From Paraspadella gotoi (lineage: Eukaryota > Chaetognatha): a DNA stretch of 64,000 bases. Positions within the stretch are counted from its first letter, which is position 1. Each line of letters begins with the position of its first letter. The stretch spans positions 16,652,470 through 16,716,469 of the forward strand of contig CM119271.1 in NCBI GenBank assembly GCA_051294375.1, read 5' to 3'. This document shows positions 1 to 13,802 of this stretch, one piece after another. The position numbers and the translations under genes were made by a program. The notes below the pieces were generated by a model. The model was not told where the DNA came from and searched no databases. It saw only the letters and a list, made by a program, of their open reading frames with translations.

Positions 1-1400
1 TTTTGTAAATGCTGGAAATTCAGCAGAAAATCAAATACGGGTTAGACCTGAGGGTGGTTTATTCCCATAAGAGTTTGAGCCACTTTTTAAAAAAAAATAG
101 TGAATGGGATTTTTTTGGACAAAAATTAATTTGATACTGTAAAAAAAAATATGGTAGTAAATACTCTTATATTATGGTGATATAACCGGGAGGGGTTGCC
201 TAAACCAGTGGTAAAACAAAATGATCAAATACAGCTTTGTTAAAATCATTTGCATACAGTAGCAATATATTTTTTATAATATTGTATTTTCAGTCTTATG
301 ATAATTTAAAAAAAAATATTTCACAATAATAGCTAACTGATACACCAATAACATACAATGCATAAAATAGAATATTTGTTATTCTTTAATCCAAATTAAT
401 TTTCAACAAATTATAAAAATATGCATTTTTTTTGAACAAATGTTTTTTTAAAATAGTAATTATGCCAACCAACTGTCCTTGGTGCACTAATTACAAATAT
501 ATAATTTTTTTTTAAATCGACTACTATATTATGAAATATAACCCTTCAAAACCTTAAAAAATACAGAAAAACACCCTTAATTCAAACTTTAATAAAAACC
601 CGTTCCAATAATATTACATCTCTCATACTTTAATACATATCAAGGAGAACCATCAGGTTTATTGTGTGAAAGTTATAGATAAATTCGATAAAGGAATGAC
701 TGCACAGGAAGGCGAAAAATAGATAGATGAACTATATCAGCTTGTAATTGAATAAACAAGTTAAAAAACTAAGAGTTCTGTAATATAATAACGTTAGAGC
801 ATCCTGTGGGATGACGAATTGAAAAAAAATTAAGATTTTATATATAGTAAATAATAGTAGAAGCATTTAAAGTTTATCGTATTACTATAATAAATCATGA
901 AATTTTTTTGTTTTCAAAATCAGAATTTTTAAAAGGGATTCGGGTAGAGATTAAAAAAGAATAATAAAAAAATGTTACTACAAGATTTTCAAATTTATTG
1001 TTTTATTGCTAATATTAACAAAAACTATAAAAATTATGGTAGACGATGATGATGATGATTTTAAAGAGTTTTTCCGTTATTTGACCCACTTATCATCAAA
1101 ATATTGAAAAAACGCATATATACTTTTTGTAGAAGATTTCAAAACTTTTCATATATGGCAAGGTCTACTGTATATATATTGAAAAATTTTTCAAAAATTA
1201 TTTGCCCAAAAATTACTATAAGAAGACAATGACTTGAATAGCGTAAATATGTTTTCGTAATGACGTACGAATGATTGAATAAAATCTATATACAGCGGAG
1301 AAATTTAAAAGTTCAGTATAGTTTACTAGTATAGAATTTCTATATGTACTTTGTACACTTTGCAGACAGTCGATTTTTAAAGAAAAAACTAACCAATGAA
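1..1400. other. AT-rich sequence, no recognised feature
   Basis: Very AT-rich with homopolymer A/T runs. I see no coding region, RNA gene or repeat that recurs elsewhere in the window. Confidence 0.5.
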
Positions 1401-1499
1401 AACCTAATTAGAAGAAGAAATAAATCTTTGGTTCTATGTTTTTAGCTAAATTAGGAGCATCAGCGTAAAATTGAATAATTGAAAGCAGATAAGGTCGGA

Positions 1500-1509
1500 A
1501 GGAAAGTGG

Positions 1510-1551
<42 letters not shown>

Positions 1552-1676
1552 AAGAGGAGAGAAGGAGAGAGAGAGATGAGACGATGAGAGAGATTGAAAA
1601 TATTCGCTGCTGTGGAAGGGAAAAATGAGGAAGAGAAGGAAAAACAAAGAGGGACTTGGAAGAAGAAAAAGACAGA

Positions 1677-1712
<36 letters not shown>

Positions 1713-1906
1713 AAAAGCAAGAAAGGACAATCAACTATCAGAAGAGACGATTGGCTAAACTTTTTTTTCTTTTCTTTTCTTTTTCAAAAGGAAAAAAACG
1801 CAAAGATAAGTGGAAAATGAATTAGAAAATGAATCAGAAAACGAGAAAATGAATTAGAAAGCGGAGACTGAGGAAGAGAGAGAGAGAATGAGAGAAAGAG
1901 AGAGAT

Positions 1907-1950
<44 letters not shown>
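1500..1950. repeat. GA-rich microsatellite cluster
   Basis: Interrupted (GA)n blocks at about 1510-1550, 1680-1712 and 1918-1947 separated by purine-rich sequence. Open frames here are repeat artefacts. Confidence 0.9.
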
Positions 1951-2252
1951 AAATTAAACAATGAAAAAAGCAGTAAAATTAAAATGTCGGTGTGAAGGAA
2001 AATCGTCAAGGAGGCGGTGGGATATTGAGAAAGAAAAAAAACAGATAGACAGACTGACAGACAGACATACAGACAAATAGACAGACAGTTAGGTAGATAG
2101 ACAGATAGAGAGACTTTCCCCTACTTATATCGCACTGCGTCATCCTGAGATTTGAATTCCTTGAAAAAATTTGTCATAAAAACCTGTTCTTTTTGAAAAC
2201 TTCCCTCATTAATTCAGTTAAACATATTTATACTTAGGAAAAAAGTAACATC

Positions 2253-2562
2253 TTGGCTCTATTTTCCGAGAGTGCCCCATTTCTGTTTCTTTATCCCAGA
2301 ATTTAAATTTTAATCTTAATATCTAATTTAAATAAGCTTTTATATTTATAAACCAATTCCTTACCTTAATCTTTAATCCTAATCCTAAACCTTAATCCTA
2401 AACTCTAATCCCCAATATCTAATCCTCACTGCTAACCCTCAACCCTGGTCCTAAACCCAAGTCCTGAACCTTCCTCACAAACCAAGTACCTAATATACCT
2501 AATATTAACCTAATTTAGAATTTAAGGAAAAAAATGAGACGTTTTGGGAAAATAAAGCCAAA
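2253..2562. mobile_element. Miniature inverted-repeat element with telomere-like core (T family)
   Basis: Ends are inverted: TTGGCTCTATTTTCC at the left and GGAAAATAAAGCCAA at the right, each followed inward by a CCCCATTTC-like block. The core is degenerate CCTAA-type repeat. The same layout recurs at about 11225-11789, 15848-16383, 33960-34414 and 36490-36853, so it is a dispersed family rather than a telomere. Confidence 0.6.
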
Positions 2563-3042
2563 TCGGACACCATCATCACCGAATTCCTTACCCCCTTTTA
2601 AACCCTCCACCACCTTGAAAAACCACTCTCCCTTAAACCCCTTACCCCCACAAACCCCTTCTCCTCCCCCACTTCACCCCCACGTTTCAAATAGCACAAA
2701 ACCGTCTTTGTCAGATCTTTGATGTAAAGAGCGTTGGCCATTTTGCTGAAGTCCCGTGGTACCATGAGATTTCGTGGCTGGAGAGACCGGACTCGTTCAT
2801 GTTCGACACTGCCAGGGCGAGGGAGAGGGAGATGGGTGAGGGAGATGGGTGGGGTAGGAGAGGAAGCAGGGAGAGGGAAAAGCTTGATAAGTGAGAAGGC
2901 AAAGGGGAGAAAAGGAAAGGGGAGGGAGATAATTTTAATTTACACGTTTATTGCTAGATTCAGTTATTCATTATTTGATTTATTCATTCGTTTATTCATT
3001 CATTCAATTTGAATCCAAATCTTTTTTGTCGAATCCAATAAG

Positions 3043-3175
<133 letters not shown>

Positions 3176-3179
3176 CGCC

Positions 3180-4110
3180 TGTCCGATAAACTCAAGGAAA
3201 CGGCAAAAAAAAAGACGAGTTAACAAGAACTAAAAAAAAAGAATGAGGAAGAACCAGCGGCGTAAATGCTTTATCGTAGTACCGTGATACTTTAATACAC
3301 TCAGACAATAAAAAATATATATCCTTTGTTGACAAAATAAATAAACAAAAAATAAATATTTTCTCTATTTTTTAGTTTGAAACATAAATGATTCTCATGG
3401 ATGAAACATGAAATAGTTACCTGTCACAACAAAGTAGTTTCTATCTTTGTTGGAAAACAAGTAAATTGTTTTGCATCTTAAAATATCAGACTCTGAGCAA
3501 CGATGCGGATGATTTCTCCATTTCTATCCAATTAAAGCATACAGCTTAGATTTTTCAAAAACCACACCAGCGGAACTTGATTCAAAGGTATGTGAATTAG
3601 GTTAAAAGGGTTACTGTTTAATGGATAAACTGATAATTTAGAAAAAAAAGGACATTAGAAGAAGGCTAAAAATAACAAAGGATGCCAATGAAAAAGGATG
3701 ACATTTTTTTATTTTTTACATGAAAACCAAAACTTCCTTTGTAATCCATATACATTATCATTTGCAAACCCATGAAGATAGTTTCAATGTTAAATATGAA
3801 TTTAAAATTAAAAACCCAAACTATTTATATATGCAAATTTAATCAGAATCGACTTTGATATCCCTCAGCAATGATGGCAGGAAGATGGATTTGAAAATCG
3901 TCTCTAATTTTTAAACTCACTTTTTTTAGATTTAATTTTTTTCTCTTACATTCAGTAAGTTTTCTGAAGAAATTCGAAATAAAATAATAATATTATTATT
4001 ATCTTCTGAAAGCCCTTTCAAATCTAAAGAGAATGACGTACTTACGAATACTGTAGTATAAAATTTAACTGGCCCAGCTTTAATTTAATTAGGATACTCG
4101 AAAACGAAAC
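3180..4110. other. AT-rich spacer, no recognised feature
   Basis: No gene, RNA or shared repeat seen; short AT-rich direct repeats only. Confidence 0.5.
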
Positions 4111-4118
4111 ATCTTTTT

Positions 4119-4505
4119 AACAAGTTTGAGTAAACAATTTCGGATCTGCCTACGATAATTAAGTGGTAATAAGCTAACTTGGTCAACTTGCATAATTTAA
4201 TCAACTTGCATTATTTGGTCAACTGACATAATTTGGTCAACTGACATAATTTTGTCAGCTGGCATAATTTGGTCAACTGACATAATTTGGTCAACTGCCA
4301 TAATTTGGTCAACTGAATTAATTTGTTTAACTGACATAATTTGGTTAACTGACATAATTTGTTCAACTGACATAATTTGGTCAACTGGCATAATTTGGTC
4401 AACTGGCATAATTTGGTCAACTGGCATAATTTGGTCAACTGGCATAATTTGGTCAACTTGCAGAAATTGGTCAACTGGCATATTTTTGTCAATTGGCATA
4501 ATTTG

Positions 4506-4537
<32 letters not shown>

Positions 4538-4894
4538 GAGAGAAATAGAGAGAAACTTTAAAAAATACAAATAAATGTGTCTTTTTGTTTTCGTATTTGA
4601 ACTCTCGATTCCATCAAAAAATTTATATCCAGCTTTATCACATACTTTCCTACCCACACACAAAATTCCATTTCAATTTATCTATCCAATTTTTAATAAA
4701 CATAATAATTATGAGTAAATGTAAGTAAAAATACTTCAAGTAAATATGACTTTTGTTTTTTCTATTCCATCGAAACTTTATATCCAACTCAATCACACAC
4801 TTTCCTACCATCATAAAAAATTTCAAGTTTTTGATTTTTTTGTTTTTTCCATTGAAACCAATTTCCACTCGCACGATTCCATCTAAACTTCATA
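4119..4894 (+). mobile_element. Helentron/HINE-like element (F family), copy 1, truncated by a gap
   Basis: Starts AACAAGTTTGAGTAAACAA then CGGATCTGCC, the family left end. Contains a tandem array of an 18-bp unit (GGTCAACTGGCATAATTT-like, about 4185-4505), an AATC run, and the conserved block ending in CCTACCCACACAC. The right end is lost in the gap at 4895-5093. Confidence 0.6.
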
Positions 4895-5093
4895 NNNNNN
4901 NNNNNNNNNNNNNNNNNNNNNNNNNNNNNNNNNNNNNNNNNNNNNNNNNNNNNNNNNNNNNNNNNNNNNNNNNNNNNNNNNNNNNNNNNNNNNNNNNNNN
5001 NNNNNNNNNNNNNNNNNNNNNNNNNNNNNNNNNNNNNNNNNNNNNNNNNNNNNNNNNNNNNNNNNNNNNNNNNNNNNNNNNNNNNNNNNNNNN
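4895..5093. other. Assembly gap (N)
   Basis: 199 unknown bases. Further long gaps lie at 5180-5348 and 6381-6592. Confidence 1.
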
Positions 5094-5179
5094 AGTGCCT
5101 TACCTTTACTGAGGCCCAAATATCTTCCCCAATTCTTCCAAACTGCCTCCCAATTCCTCTCTCTCTCTCTCTCTCTCTC

Positions 5180-5348
5180 NNNNNNNNNNNNNNNNNNNNN
5201 NNNNNNNNNNNNNNNNNNNNNNNNNNNNNNNNNNNNNNNNNNNNNNNNNNNNNNNNNNNNNNNNNNNNNNNNNNNNNNNNNNNNNNNNNNNNNNNNNNNN
5301 NNNNNNNNNNNNNNNNNNNNNNNNNNNNNNNNNNNNNNNNNNNNNNNN
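5180..5348. other. Assembly gap (N)
   Basis: Gap between a (CT)n run and an (AT)n run; probably collapsed simple repeat. Confidence 1.
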
Positions 5349-5748
5349 ATATATATATATATATATATATATATCTATATATATATATCTCTAAATATAT
5401 ATATATAATCTACTATATATACGCTAGATAACATACCTAAACTATACTAAAACTTAACAATATATATTCTATATTCCTTCTCGTCAGTTCCAAAATTGTA
5501 TCGAACTTTTTTTAAACTTCGTTGTGACCTAAAACGATTTCAACTCAAATCCTAAACCCCTCTCTCTCTATCTCTATCTATCTCTCTCTCTCTCTCTCTC
5601 TATCTCTATTTATCTCTCTCTCTCTTTATCACTATCTATCTCTCTCTCTCTCTCTATTACTATCTATCTCTCTCTCTTCCCTACAGCGAATCGGCAGGTG
5701 CCAAAATCTCATCTGTAACCATTAGAGTTGAACTGGGTTCCATAGCGG

Positions 5749-5750
<2 letters not shown>

Positions 5751-5845
<95 letters not shown>
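5751..5845. repeat. (GA)n microsatellite
   Basis: Uninterrupted GA run, preceded at about 5560-5670 by a CT/CTAT-rich tract. Confidence 0.98.
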
Positions 5846-5846
<1 letters not shown>

Positions 5847-6380
5847 AAGGTCAATAGTTGGATGTTAAGAGATAGAGAAGGAAAGAAAAGCGATTCATGT
5901 TATCAGTCAAGGTTTTAACTTTTAAGACTGCAAAACATTTCAAACAAAAGCAAAAATTACGAGAAATAATAAACAATTGGACAATTTTATGGGGAAAAAT
6001 CCCAAGAAAGCAGAGGTAAAGCAAAATAAAAGAATAAAAAGACAACAAGCTGAGAGATTCAGGTAAAAGCAAAAGAAGCATAAAAAAGCAGAAAGAAAAA
6101 AAATCACCAAACCGTTAGACAAGGAAATAACACGACTAACACAGCGAGGTTAAAAAGATAAGCTGAGAATATACAAGCTATATATAAAAGATAAGGAAAG
6201 CAAAGAAAAGCAAAGAAAAGCAAGGCACCGCAAAGCAAAGCAAAAGAAAAGCAAAGCACAGCAGAGAATTTAAACCTAAAACAATTTTTACTCTTTATGA
6301 GTTTTTGATCTCGGGATTTGTGGGTGAAGGTTAGAGGTGGGGACAGGGGGTAGGGAGTGTGGGGTCACTGTAGGGGTAGG

Positions 6381-6592
6381 NNNNNNNNNNNNNNNNNNNN
6401 NNNNNNNNNNNNNNNNNNNNNNNNNNNNNNNNNNNNNNNNNNNNNNNNNNNNNNNNNNNNNNNNNNNNNNNNNNNNNNNNNNNNNNNNNNNNNNNNNNNN
6501 NNNNNNNNNNNNNNNNNNNNNNNNNNNNNNNNNNNNNNNNNNNNNNNNNNNNNNNNNNNNNNNNNNNNNNNNNNNNNNNNNNNNNNNNNNNN
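6381..6592. other. Assembly gap (N)
   Basis: 212 unknown bases flanked by G-rich and GA sequence. Confidence 1.
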
Positions 6593-6987
6593 AGAGAGAG
6601 CTTAAGACCCATCGTTCCTGCCATTGAGCATGAGCAGCTAACTATAATTTTTTTAAGTTTCTAAATAGGATAAAACAAAAGATCCCTCTCCGCTGTTCCG
6701 AAAATCGCCGAAAGAGGCGCTACGATCGTCGTTTTTTCCGGCGAAATGCGATCTTTTGTCTAGAAAAACTTCTTTTTTGCTCATCGCACGAAAAGAGGAT
6801 TTCCTTTAATTAAATACTTGAATCGGAACCTCGTGGTATAAAAAAATTAATAAAACCTAAAAAAAATGAATAAATGAAAAATATTAAAAGAGAAATACTA
6901 TTCCGCGGGTTAAACGACAACAGAGAAAAACCAGATCTGGATTTTGAAAACGGCCTTTCTCTCTCAATGAAGGAAATTGTCCGAAAG

Positions 6988-8160
<1,173 letters not shown>

Positions 8161-8163
8161 ATG

Positions 8164-9259
8164 AACAAGTTTGAGAAAACAATGTCGGATCTGCCGACGA
8201 TAATAAAGCGGTAATCAACTAATCAGATGATTAATGACGATAATTCTTTCAATTTGTGATCCTAACTGATCATGGAACAGATCCTACCATAATCAAACAA
8301 TGGCTTCACCAATCACATGTAAGATCGCTTGCAAGGGATTAAACTGAACTGTTACTTTTGTACAAACAAATAATTTTTTAACTATTAACATTTTTTAAAC
8401 TTACATCATTTTTTTCACTTGCATCATTTTGTCAACTTGCATAATTTTTTTAAAATCACATCATTTTTTTAACTTGTATTAATTTTTCAACTTTCATAAT
8501 TTTTTTAACTTGCATCATTTTTCAAACTTGCATAATGTTTTTAACTAGCATATTTTTTTTCAACATGCATAATTTTTTCAATTTGTATAATTTTTTAAAC
8601 TTGCATCATTTTTTAACTTTCATCTTATTTAATTGCATCTTTTTTTACTTTAATTAATTAATTAATGAATTAATTATTTAATTAAAACTTTTACGTTTCA
8701 AGTTGACTTGACTTTGGTTTTTTCCATTTAAACTCATTTCTACTTGCACGATTTCATCGAAACTTTATATCCAGCTTTATCACCCACATTTCTAACCACA
8801 CATAAAATTACATTCCAATCCATCCATCCAATCACGAGTAATTGGAGATTTTTGTTAAGGGGGGACGGACGGTCTGACGGACAGACAAACGGAGGGACAC
8901 ACAGACGGACCTCATTTTTTTTGAATAATTTATCACTTTGAGCTCTATCTTATTTTTTAAATTTCACTTTCCTACTCTCACTTACCTATCCCTAATCAAA
9001 TGTAAAATTTCAAATTTCAGTTTTCACATTCTCTCTTCACTTAATTTATTTATTGTTAAAAATCCACACTAATCAGTTTAAAAACCTTTATCATTGTTGT
9101 ACATTGCACAAATGTATCTCTCTCTCTCTCTCTCTCTCTCTCCAGTCTCTCTCTCCTCTCTCTTTCTCTCCAATTCACCTTTTCATTTCTTTCAAAACTC
9201 ACTCATCTGTCCTTACCTTCAGCCTGTCCCTCACCTCTGTTCACCACTATGTTGGAAAA

Positions 9260-9306
<47 letters not shown>

Positions 9307-9515
9307 TCTTCTTATGCACAAACTTTCAAACGGATATCAAATGCTGAGGAAGACTTGAAATTTACAAGTCGAAACATGATCATTATTAAATAAAACAAAT
9401 CGATGTTGAAAACTCAATTTTCATTTTTTTCCTAATAATTTATTAAAATTTGATGTTCTGACATGAAATAAGTAGATTATAGAGTCGGGATCTGCTGATG
9501 AGCAGATCTGATTAA
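8164..9515 (+). mobile_element. Helentron/HINE-like element (F family), copy 2, interrupted by another element
   Basis: Left end AACAAGTTTGAG...GTCGGATCTGCC. An internal array of TTGCATCATTTTTT-like units lies at about 8390-8640, followed by a GGAC/GACA tetranucleotide core near 8868-8905. The right end at 9481-9515 is the hairpin GATCTGCTGATGAGCAGATC. It is split by a 500-bp insertion at 8934-9433. Confidence 0.65.
8934..9433 (+). mobile_element. Insertion resembling a Penelope-like element 3' tail, with target duplication
   Basis: Inserted in the F element and flanked by the 10-bp direct repeat AATAATTTAT (8924-8933 and 9434-9443). Contains two (CT)n tracts and ends with GAGGAAGACTTG-loop-CAAGTCGAAACATG, a stem-loop shared with 31390-31790 downstream of a GIY-YIG fragment. 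Assignment to Penelope rests on that second copy. Confidence 0.5.
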
Positions 9516-9727
9516 ATATTAAGTTGAGGGATTAAAGAACAGAAATGGAGCGCTCTGGAAAATAGTGCGAATAAAACGTTATAAGTGAATAACAAAATAA
9601 ATTAAGCAAAACTCCTGGGCATAAAATGAGAAAAGTTGAGAAAGTTGAAAGACAAAAAATCTGGGTCATTTTCCTGAAAAATGTTTGTTTACATTATGGA
9701 TTCTCTTTCTGAAATCTTGTTTATTCT

Positions 9728-9732
9728 TTCCT

Positions 9733-9788
<56 letters not shown>

Positions 9789-10152
9789 TCATTTTATTTT
9801 TATTTTTTTATTACTTTATTTCTTTTTTTTCTTTCTTTTTCTCTTCTGGTTTTCTTTCTTTTTTTCTTTCTTTCTCTCTTTCTGTCTTTGTTTCTTTCTA
9901 TTTTTTGTTTCTTTCCGTCTTTGTTTTTGTCTTTCTTTCTATTTTTTATTTCTTTCTTTCTATCTTACTGTCTTTCCTTTTATATTTCTTTCTATCTTAG
10001 TATCTTTCTTTCTTTCTTTTCTTTCTTTCTTTCTTTCTTTTTTTCTTTATTTCATTCTTTCTATCCTACTCTCCTTTTTTTATTTTCCTTTCTATCTTAC
10101 TATCTTTTTTATCTTTCTTTCTCTCTTTCTTTCTTTCTTTCTTTCTTTCTTT
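9728..10152. repeat. (CTTT)n tetranucleotide tract
   Basis: About 425 bp of interrupted CTTT repeats; the long frames across it (poly Phe/Leu/Ser) are spurious. A (GA)n run follows at 10208-10259. Confidence 0.95.
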
Positions 10153-10205
10153 TTTTTGATTAGCGTGTTGGCGATCAATTTTAAAATATATGAAAGGAGG
10201 GGGAC

Positions 10206-10259
<54 letters not shown>

Positions 10260-10261
<2 letters not shown>

Positions 10262-11200
10262 ACATCTGTTAAAAACATTTCCTCTCTCTCTCTCTTTTAT
10301 TTTTACCACAATGACAAAGAGAAGGCGAGAGAGGAGGAAGAGCAGGAAGAGTAAAAATGAGGAGGAGGAGGAAGAGTAAAAATGAGGAGGAGGAGGAGGT
10401 AGTCGCCACTCCTTCATTTGCCTCGACTGGTATCTATGATCGAGATGGCACGACTGGCAGAAATCATCGCGACGAAATCCGGAAAAACAAAACACTTTAT
10501 CGAAAAACGACGCAATAAAAAAAGGAAACATAACAAAACGAAAGAAGGAAAAAGAAACAAAGGGAATAAAAAACCGAAACTTAGTGGATCGGGCGGACGA
10601 GATAGAGAGAGAGAGAGAAAAAAAGATCGGCTTGATCATGCACGATGTCTCTCTCTCTCTCTCTCTCTCTCTGGCACGCCTCCGGCATTCGTAGGATGTT
10701 TTATCTCAACAGGAGACGAAATCTTAATGAATCATTCTTTAGTTTTTAGTCAGTATCTATATTTAATCATATATTATATATTAGTAATGAAATAGTGGGT
10801 AATTTTTAACCTTTTCCCGATAAAGAGGCGCTATTTGTTTTTTCAATCTTTGTTTGTAATTTTTTTTCTTTTGTAACTAATTCTGTTTCAAAAAAACATT
10901 AACCAAAAAAAAAATTGCCGGCAAAAAGTTACTCTGAGATCTATTTCTCATTATTTCTTTTTAACTCTTTAACTTAATAATAGAGCTTTTCGTGCTACTT
11001 TCTTTTTACTTTTGAATATTTTTTTAATCGCATGCTTATTTAACGGCTCCGCTTATTTTAAAGCCGCATAAGCTAAAAAAAATGCTTACGATTCACGATC
11101 GATATATTTTTTTTAAAATTCGAATTCAATTCACTAGAGATTATTTCCTCTTTTATTTTCTTTTTTATCTTTTTTTTACAACCTGGATTATTTAGAAAAA
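10260..11200. other. Spacer with GA/CT tracts, no recognised gene
   Basis: Includes (GGA)n near 10340-10400 and (CT)n near 10648-10672. No coding region supported. Confidence 0.5.
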
Positions 11201-11224
11201 AAAAATGTGCCTAAAGAAGCTCTC

Positions 11225-11789
11225 ATTACCCAAAGTGCCCCATTTCTGTTCCTTTATCCCGGAATTTAATCTTAACTTTAATATTTAACCTAAATATTAT
11301 TTTAATCTTATAACCAAATCCTTAACCCTAAACCTTAAACCCTAATCTCTAACCTAATCTGTAACCTAAACCTAATCCCTAATCTTATCTCTAACCTAAT
11401 CTCTAACCTAATCTCTAACCTAAACCTAATCCCTAACCTTATCTCTAACCTAATCTCTAACCTAATCTCTAACCTATTCCCTAACCTAATCTCTAACCTA
11501 ATCTCTAATCTAATCTCTAACCTAATTTCTAACCTAATCTTTAACCTAACTCTAACCTAATCTCTAACCTAATTTCTAACATAATCTTTAACCTAATTTC
11601 TAACCTAATCTCTAACCTAATTTCTAACCTAATTTCTAACCTAATCTCTAATCTAATCTCTAACCTAATTTCTAACCTAATCTCTAACCTAATCTCTAAC
11701 CTAATCTCTAATTCTAAGCTGTTACCTAATCTTTAAATAAAAAAATTGAAATTTAAAATGAAAAGGGAAGGTTCTGGGAAAATAAGGCC
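11225..11789. mobile_element. T-family element with (CTCTAACCTAAT)n minisatellite
   Basis: Left end CAAAGTGCCCCATTTCTG; right end GGTTCTGGGAAAATAAGGCC, approximately inverted. The core at about 11335-11735 is a 12-bp tandem repeat, roughly 33 units, related to the CCTAA telomeric motif but not the perfect hexamer. Confidence 0.6.
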
Positions 11790-12205
11790 GTCTCGAGAAC
11801 TCCTTCCTCATTTTTTTTACTTCATTTTTTCATTTCATTTTTCGAAATTCATTTTCTCAAAAAATCCGGTTTCCTTTCTTTTAGTTTTTCTTTTTTTTTC
11901 TTTTTTTTTTAAGGGAGACATTGCATGCGTCCGAATCAAACGACATCTCATGATCACGTTTATCCCTTTTTATATTTTGTTCATTTGTCTTTTTCGTGAC
12001 TTGGTTGACGGCGATCGATAAGACCTGAGAATATATAAAAAAATATAAATTAATTATAAGACCAATAATAATAGTTAAAAAAAAATAATATAACAATTCT
12101 ATATTTCAAAATAAAGATTATCACGATTAGGAATATAGAAGACTGTTCAGTGGTCACGACATAGTTTAAAAGTTCAAACACATAAACATAAAATTTTCAA
12201 AACCA

Positions 12206-12209
<4 letters not shown>

Positions 12210-12289
<80 letters not shown>
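12210..12289. repeat. (ATT)n microsatellite
   Basis: About 27 uninterrupted ATT units. Confidence 0.98.
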
Positions 12290-12324
12290 CTCCGTCAAAA
12301 TCATATCACGATTCATAAAAAAAT

Positions 12325-13220
12325 AACAAGTTTGAGCAATCAATGCCGGATCTGCCCTCGATCATTAGCGATAATTAATAAATTAATTAGAGTAATTTTA
12401 TCCGACATGTTTGTTTTTAGATATTTTCGTCACTGATCTCGACAAAAGCAACGACGACGATGATGGCGACAATAATGCCAATAACAATTAATTTATTGAC
12501 TTGATTGATTGATTGAATGATTAATTATTTGATAAATTAAATGATTGAATAATTAATTAATTAATAGATAAATAAATTTATTGAGTAATTAATTGATTGA
12601 ATTATTTACTGATTAATCAATTATTGATTAATTAATTAACTAACTGATTAATTGCATTTACATTTAATATAAAAAGAAAAAGAAGCATAATCAATTAGTG
12701 AAACAGATGTTTTGTTTTTTTCATTTAAACTCATTTCCACTCGGACGATTCCTTCAAAACTTGATTTCCAGCTAAATCATACACTTTCCTACCCACATAC
12801 ACAATTTTAAGTCAACCGCCCAATACAATCATGAGTAATTGGCGTTCAAAGCCTAGCAGGGACGGACTGACAGACAGACAGACATACAGACGGATTTTTT
12901 TTTAAATAATTGATCAGGGACCGAGTTTGGTATTTGGCGACAATTTAATTTCAGTAAGAAACGAAAATTCAAGCCTTCATCAGGGTCTGATGAAGGCTTG
13001 AACATAGAGCCGACATATGTTCGTTTCTTACTGAAAATAAATTGTAGTCGCCAAATATCAAACTCTGTGCCTAATCTACAACATCACAAAAAAGAAAGGA
13101 TTATCACATAATGCATAATTTATCATAATTCGATGTTCTGACATGATTTAAGGGATTTACTGACGGACCGACAAAGTGAATCATAGATTGTGAATCTGCT
13201 GTAAGTAGATCCGCCTAAAA
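12325..13220 (+). mobile_element. Helentron/HINE-like element (F family), copy 3
   Basis: Left end AACAAGTTTGAGCAATCAA...CGGATCTGCCC, AATT/ATTG-rich middle, GACA core at 12862-12892, right end AATCTGCTGTAAGTAGATCC ending CCTAAAA. Interrupted at about 12916-13075 by a palindromic insertion. Ends about 520 bp before the BCCT-A start codon. Confidence 0.6.
12923..13065. repeat. Nested palindrome
   Basis: Outer arms 12923-12964 and 13021-13065 are inverted near-copies. Inside, 12968-12983 and 12987-13002 form a perfect 16-bp inverted repeat with 3-nt spacer, carrying TGATGAAGGCTT in both directions. Confidence 0.85.
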
Positions 13221-13568
13221 ATTATAGAAACATTAAAAAGTATCTACAACTCGAATCTGTAACACGTCGAAACGTATATACAACTCGAAATAGACACTTG
13301 AAAACATTTCCCGCATTAGATTTCGTTAAGATAAATAGGAGCGGTCTTTCAAGACCGAATCCCGGGATACTCATCAATTTCGGCCCAATATTTTTTGGTT
13401 CTACTGATGGACGATAACGAATTATTTGATGCCCGGATCGCGTAGTATTTAATTATCATTTTGCCCTCATCTACTCTTTTTGGTCACGAGTTTATTTGGC
13501 CAAAAGAAATCAATAATACAAATTCTTCCTTTTATCTTTTTTTGAATAAGATTTGTTTCTCATTGACT

Positions 13569-13610
13569 CGCTCTCTCTCTCATTCTACTCACTCTCTCTC
13601 TCTCTCGTTC
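13569..13610. promoter_or_regulatory. CT-rich tract upstream of BCCT-A
   Basis: CTCTCTCT blocks 130-170 bp before the start codon. A similar tract precedes BCCT-B at 35430-35503. A promoter or 5' UTR role is inference only. Confidence 0.3.
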
Positions 13611-13739
13611 TCTGCTTTTAACTCCTTTCTTTTTTCAAGATATCGCTTTTTGTTCCTAAACTTAGAAAAAAAACACAATCTGAATACAACATCTCAATAT
13701 TTGGATTTCAAAATATAAACAAAAGAATAAATAAAGAAG

Positions 13740-13802
13740 ATGACCATTAAGAAATTGGATGTTACTCCGGTGGATGTTGAAGTTAAGCTGCCGCCATCTC
13801 AG
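13740..13802 (+). CDS. BCCT-A exon 1
   Basis: Residues 1-21, a short hydrophilic N-terminus starting [17 protein letters not shown] and ending in a Gln codon before donor gtttga, phase 0. There is no upstream in-frame coding evidence. The equivalent 16-codon exon of copy B also ends SQ before the donor. Confidence 0.75.

Noticed and set aside
4197-4514. Repetitive minus-strand protein (DQIMPV units)
   Set aside because: Translation of an 18-bp minisatellite inside a transposable element.
4753-5112. Frames running through N gaps (also 6331-6627)
   Set aside because: Open only because unknown bases contain no stops.
9681-10272. 160-195 residue Phe/Leu/Ser frames
   Set aside because: CTTT tetranucleotide tract.
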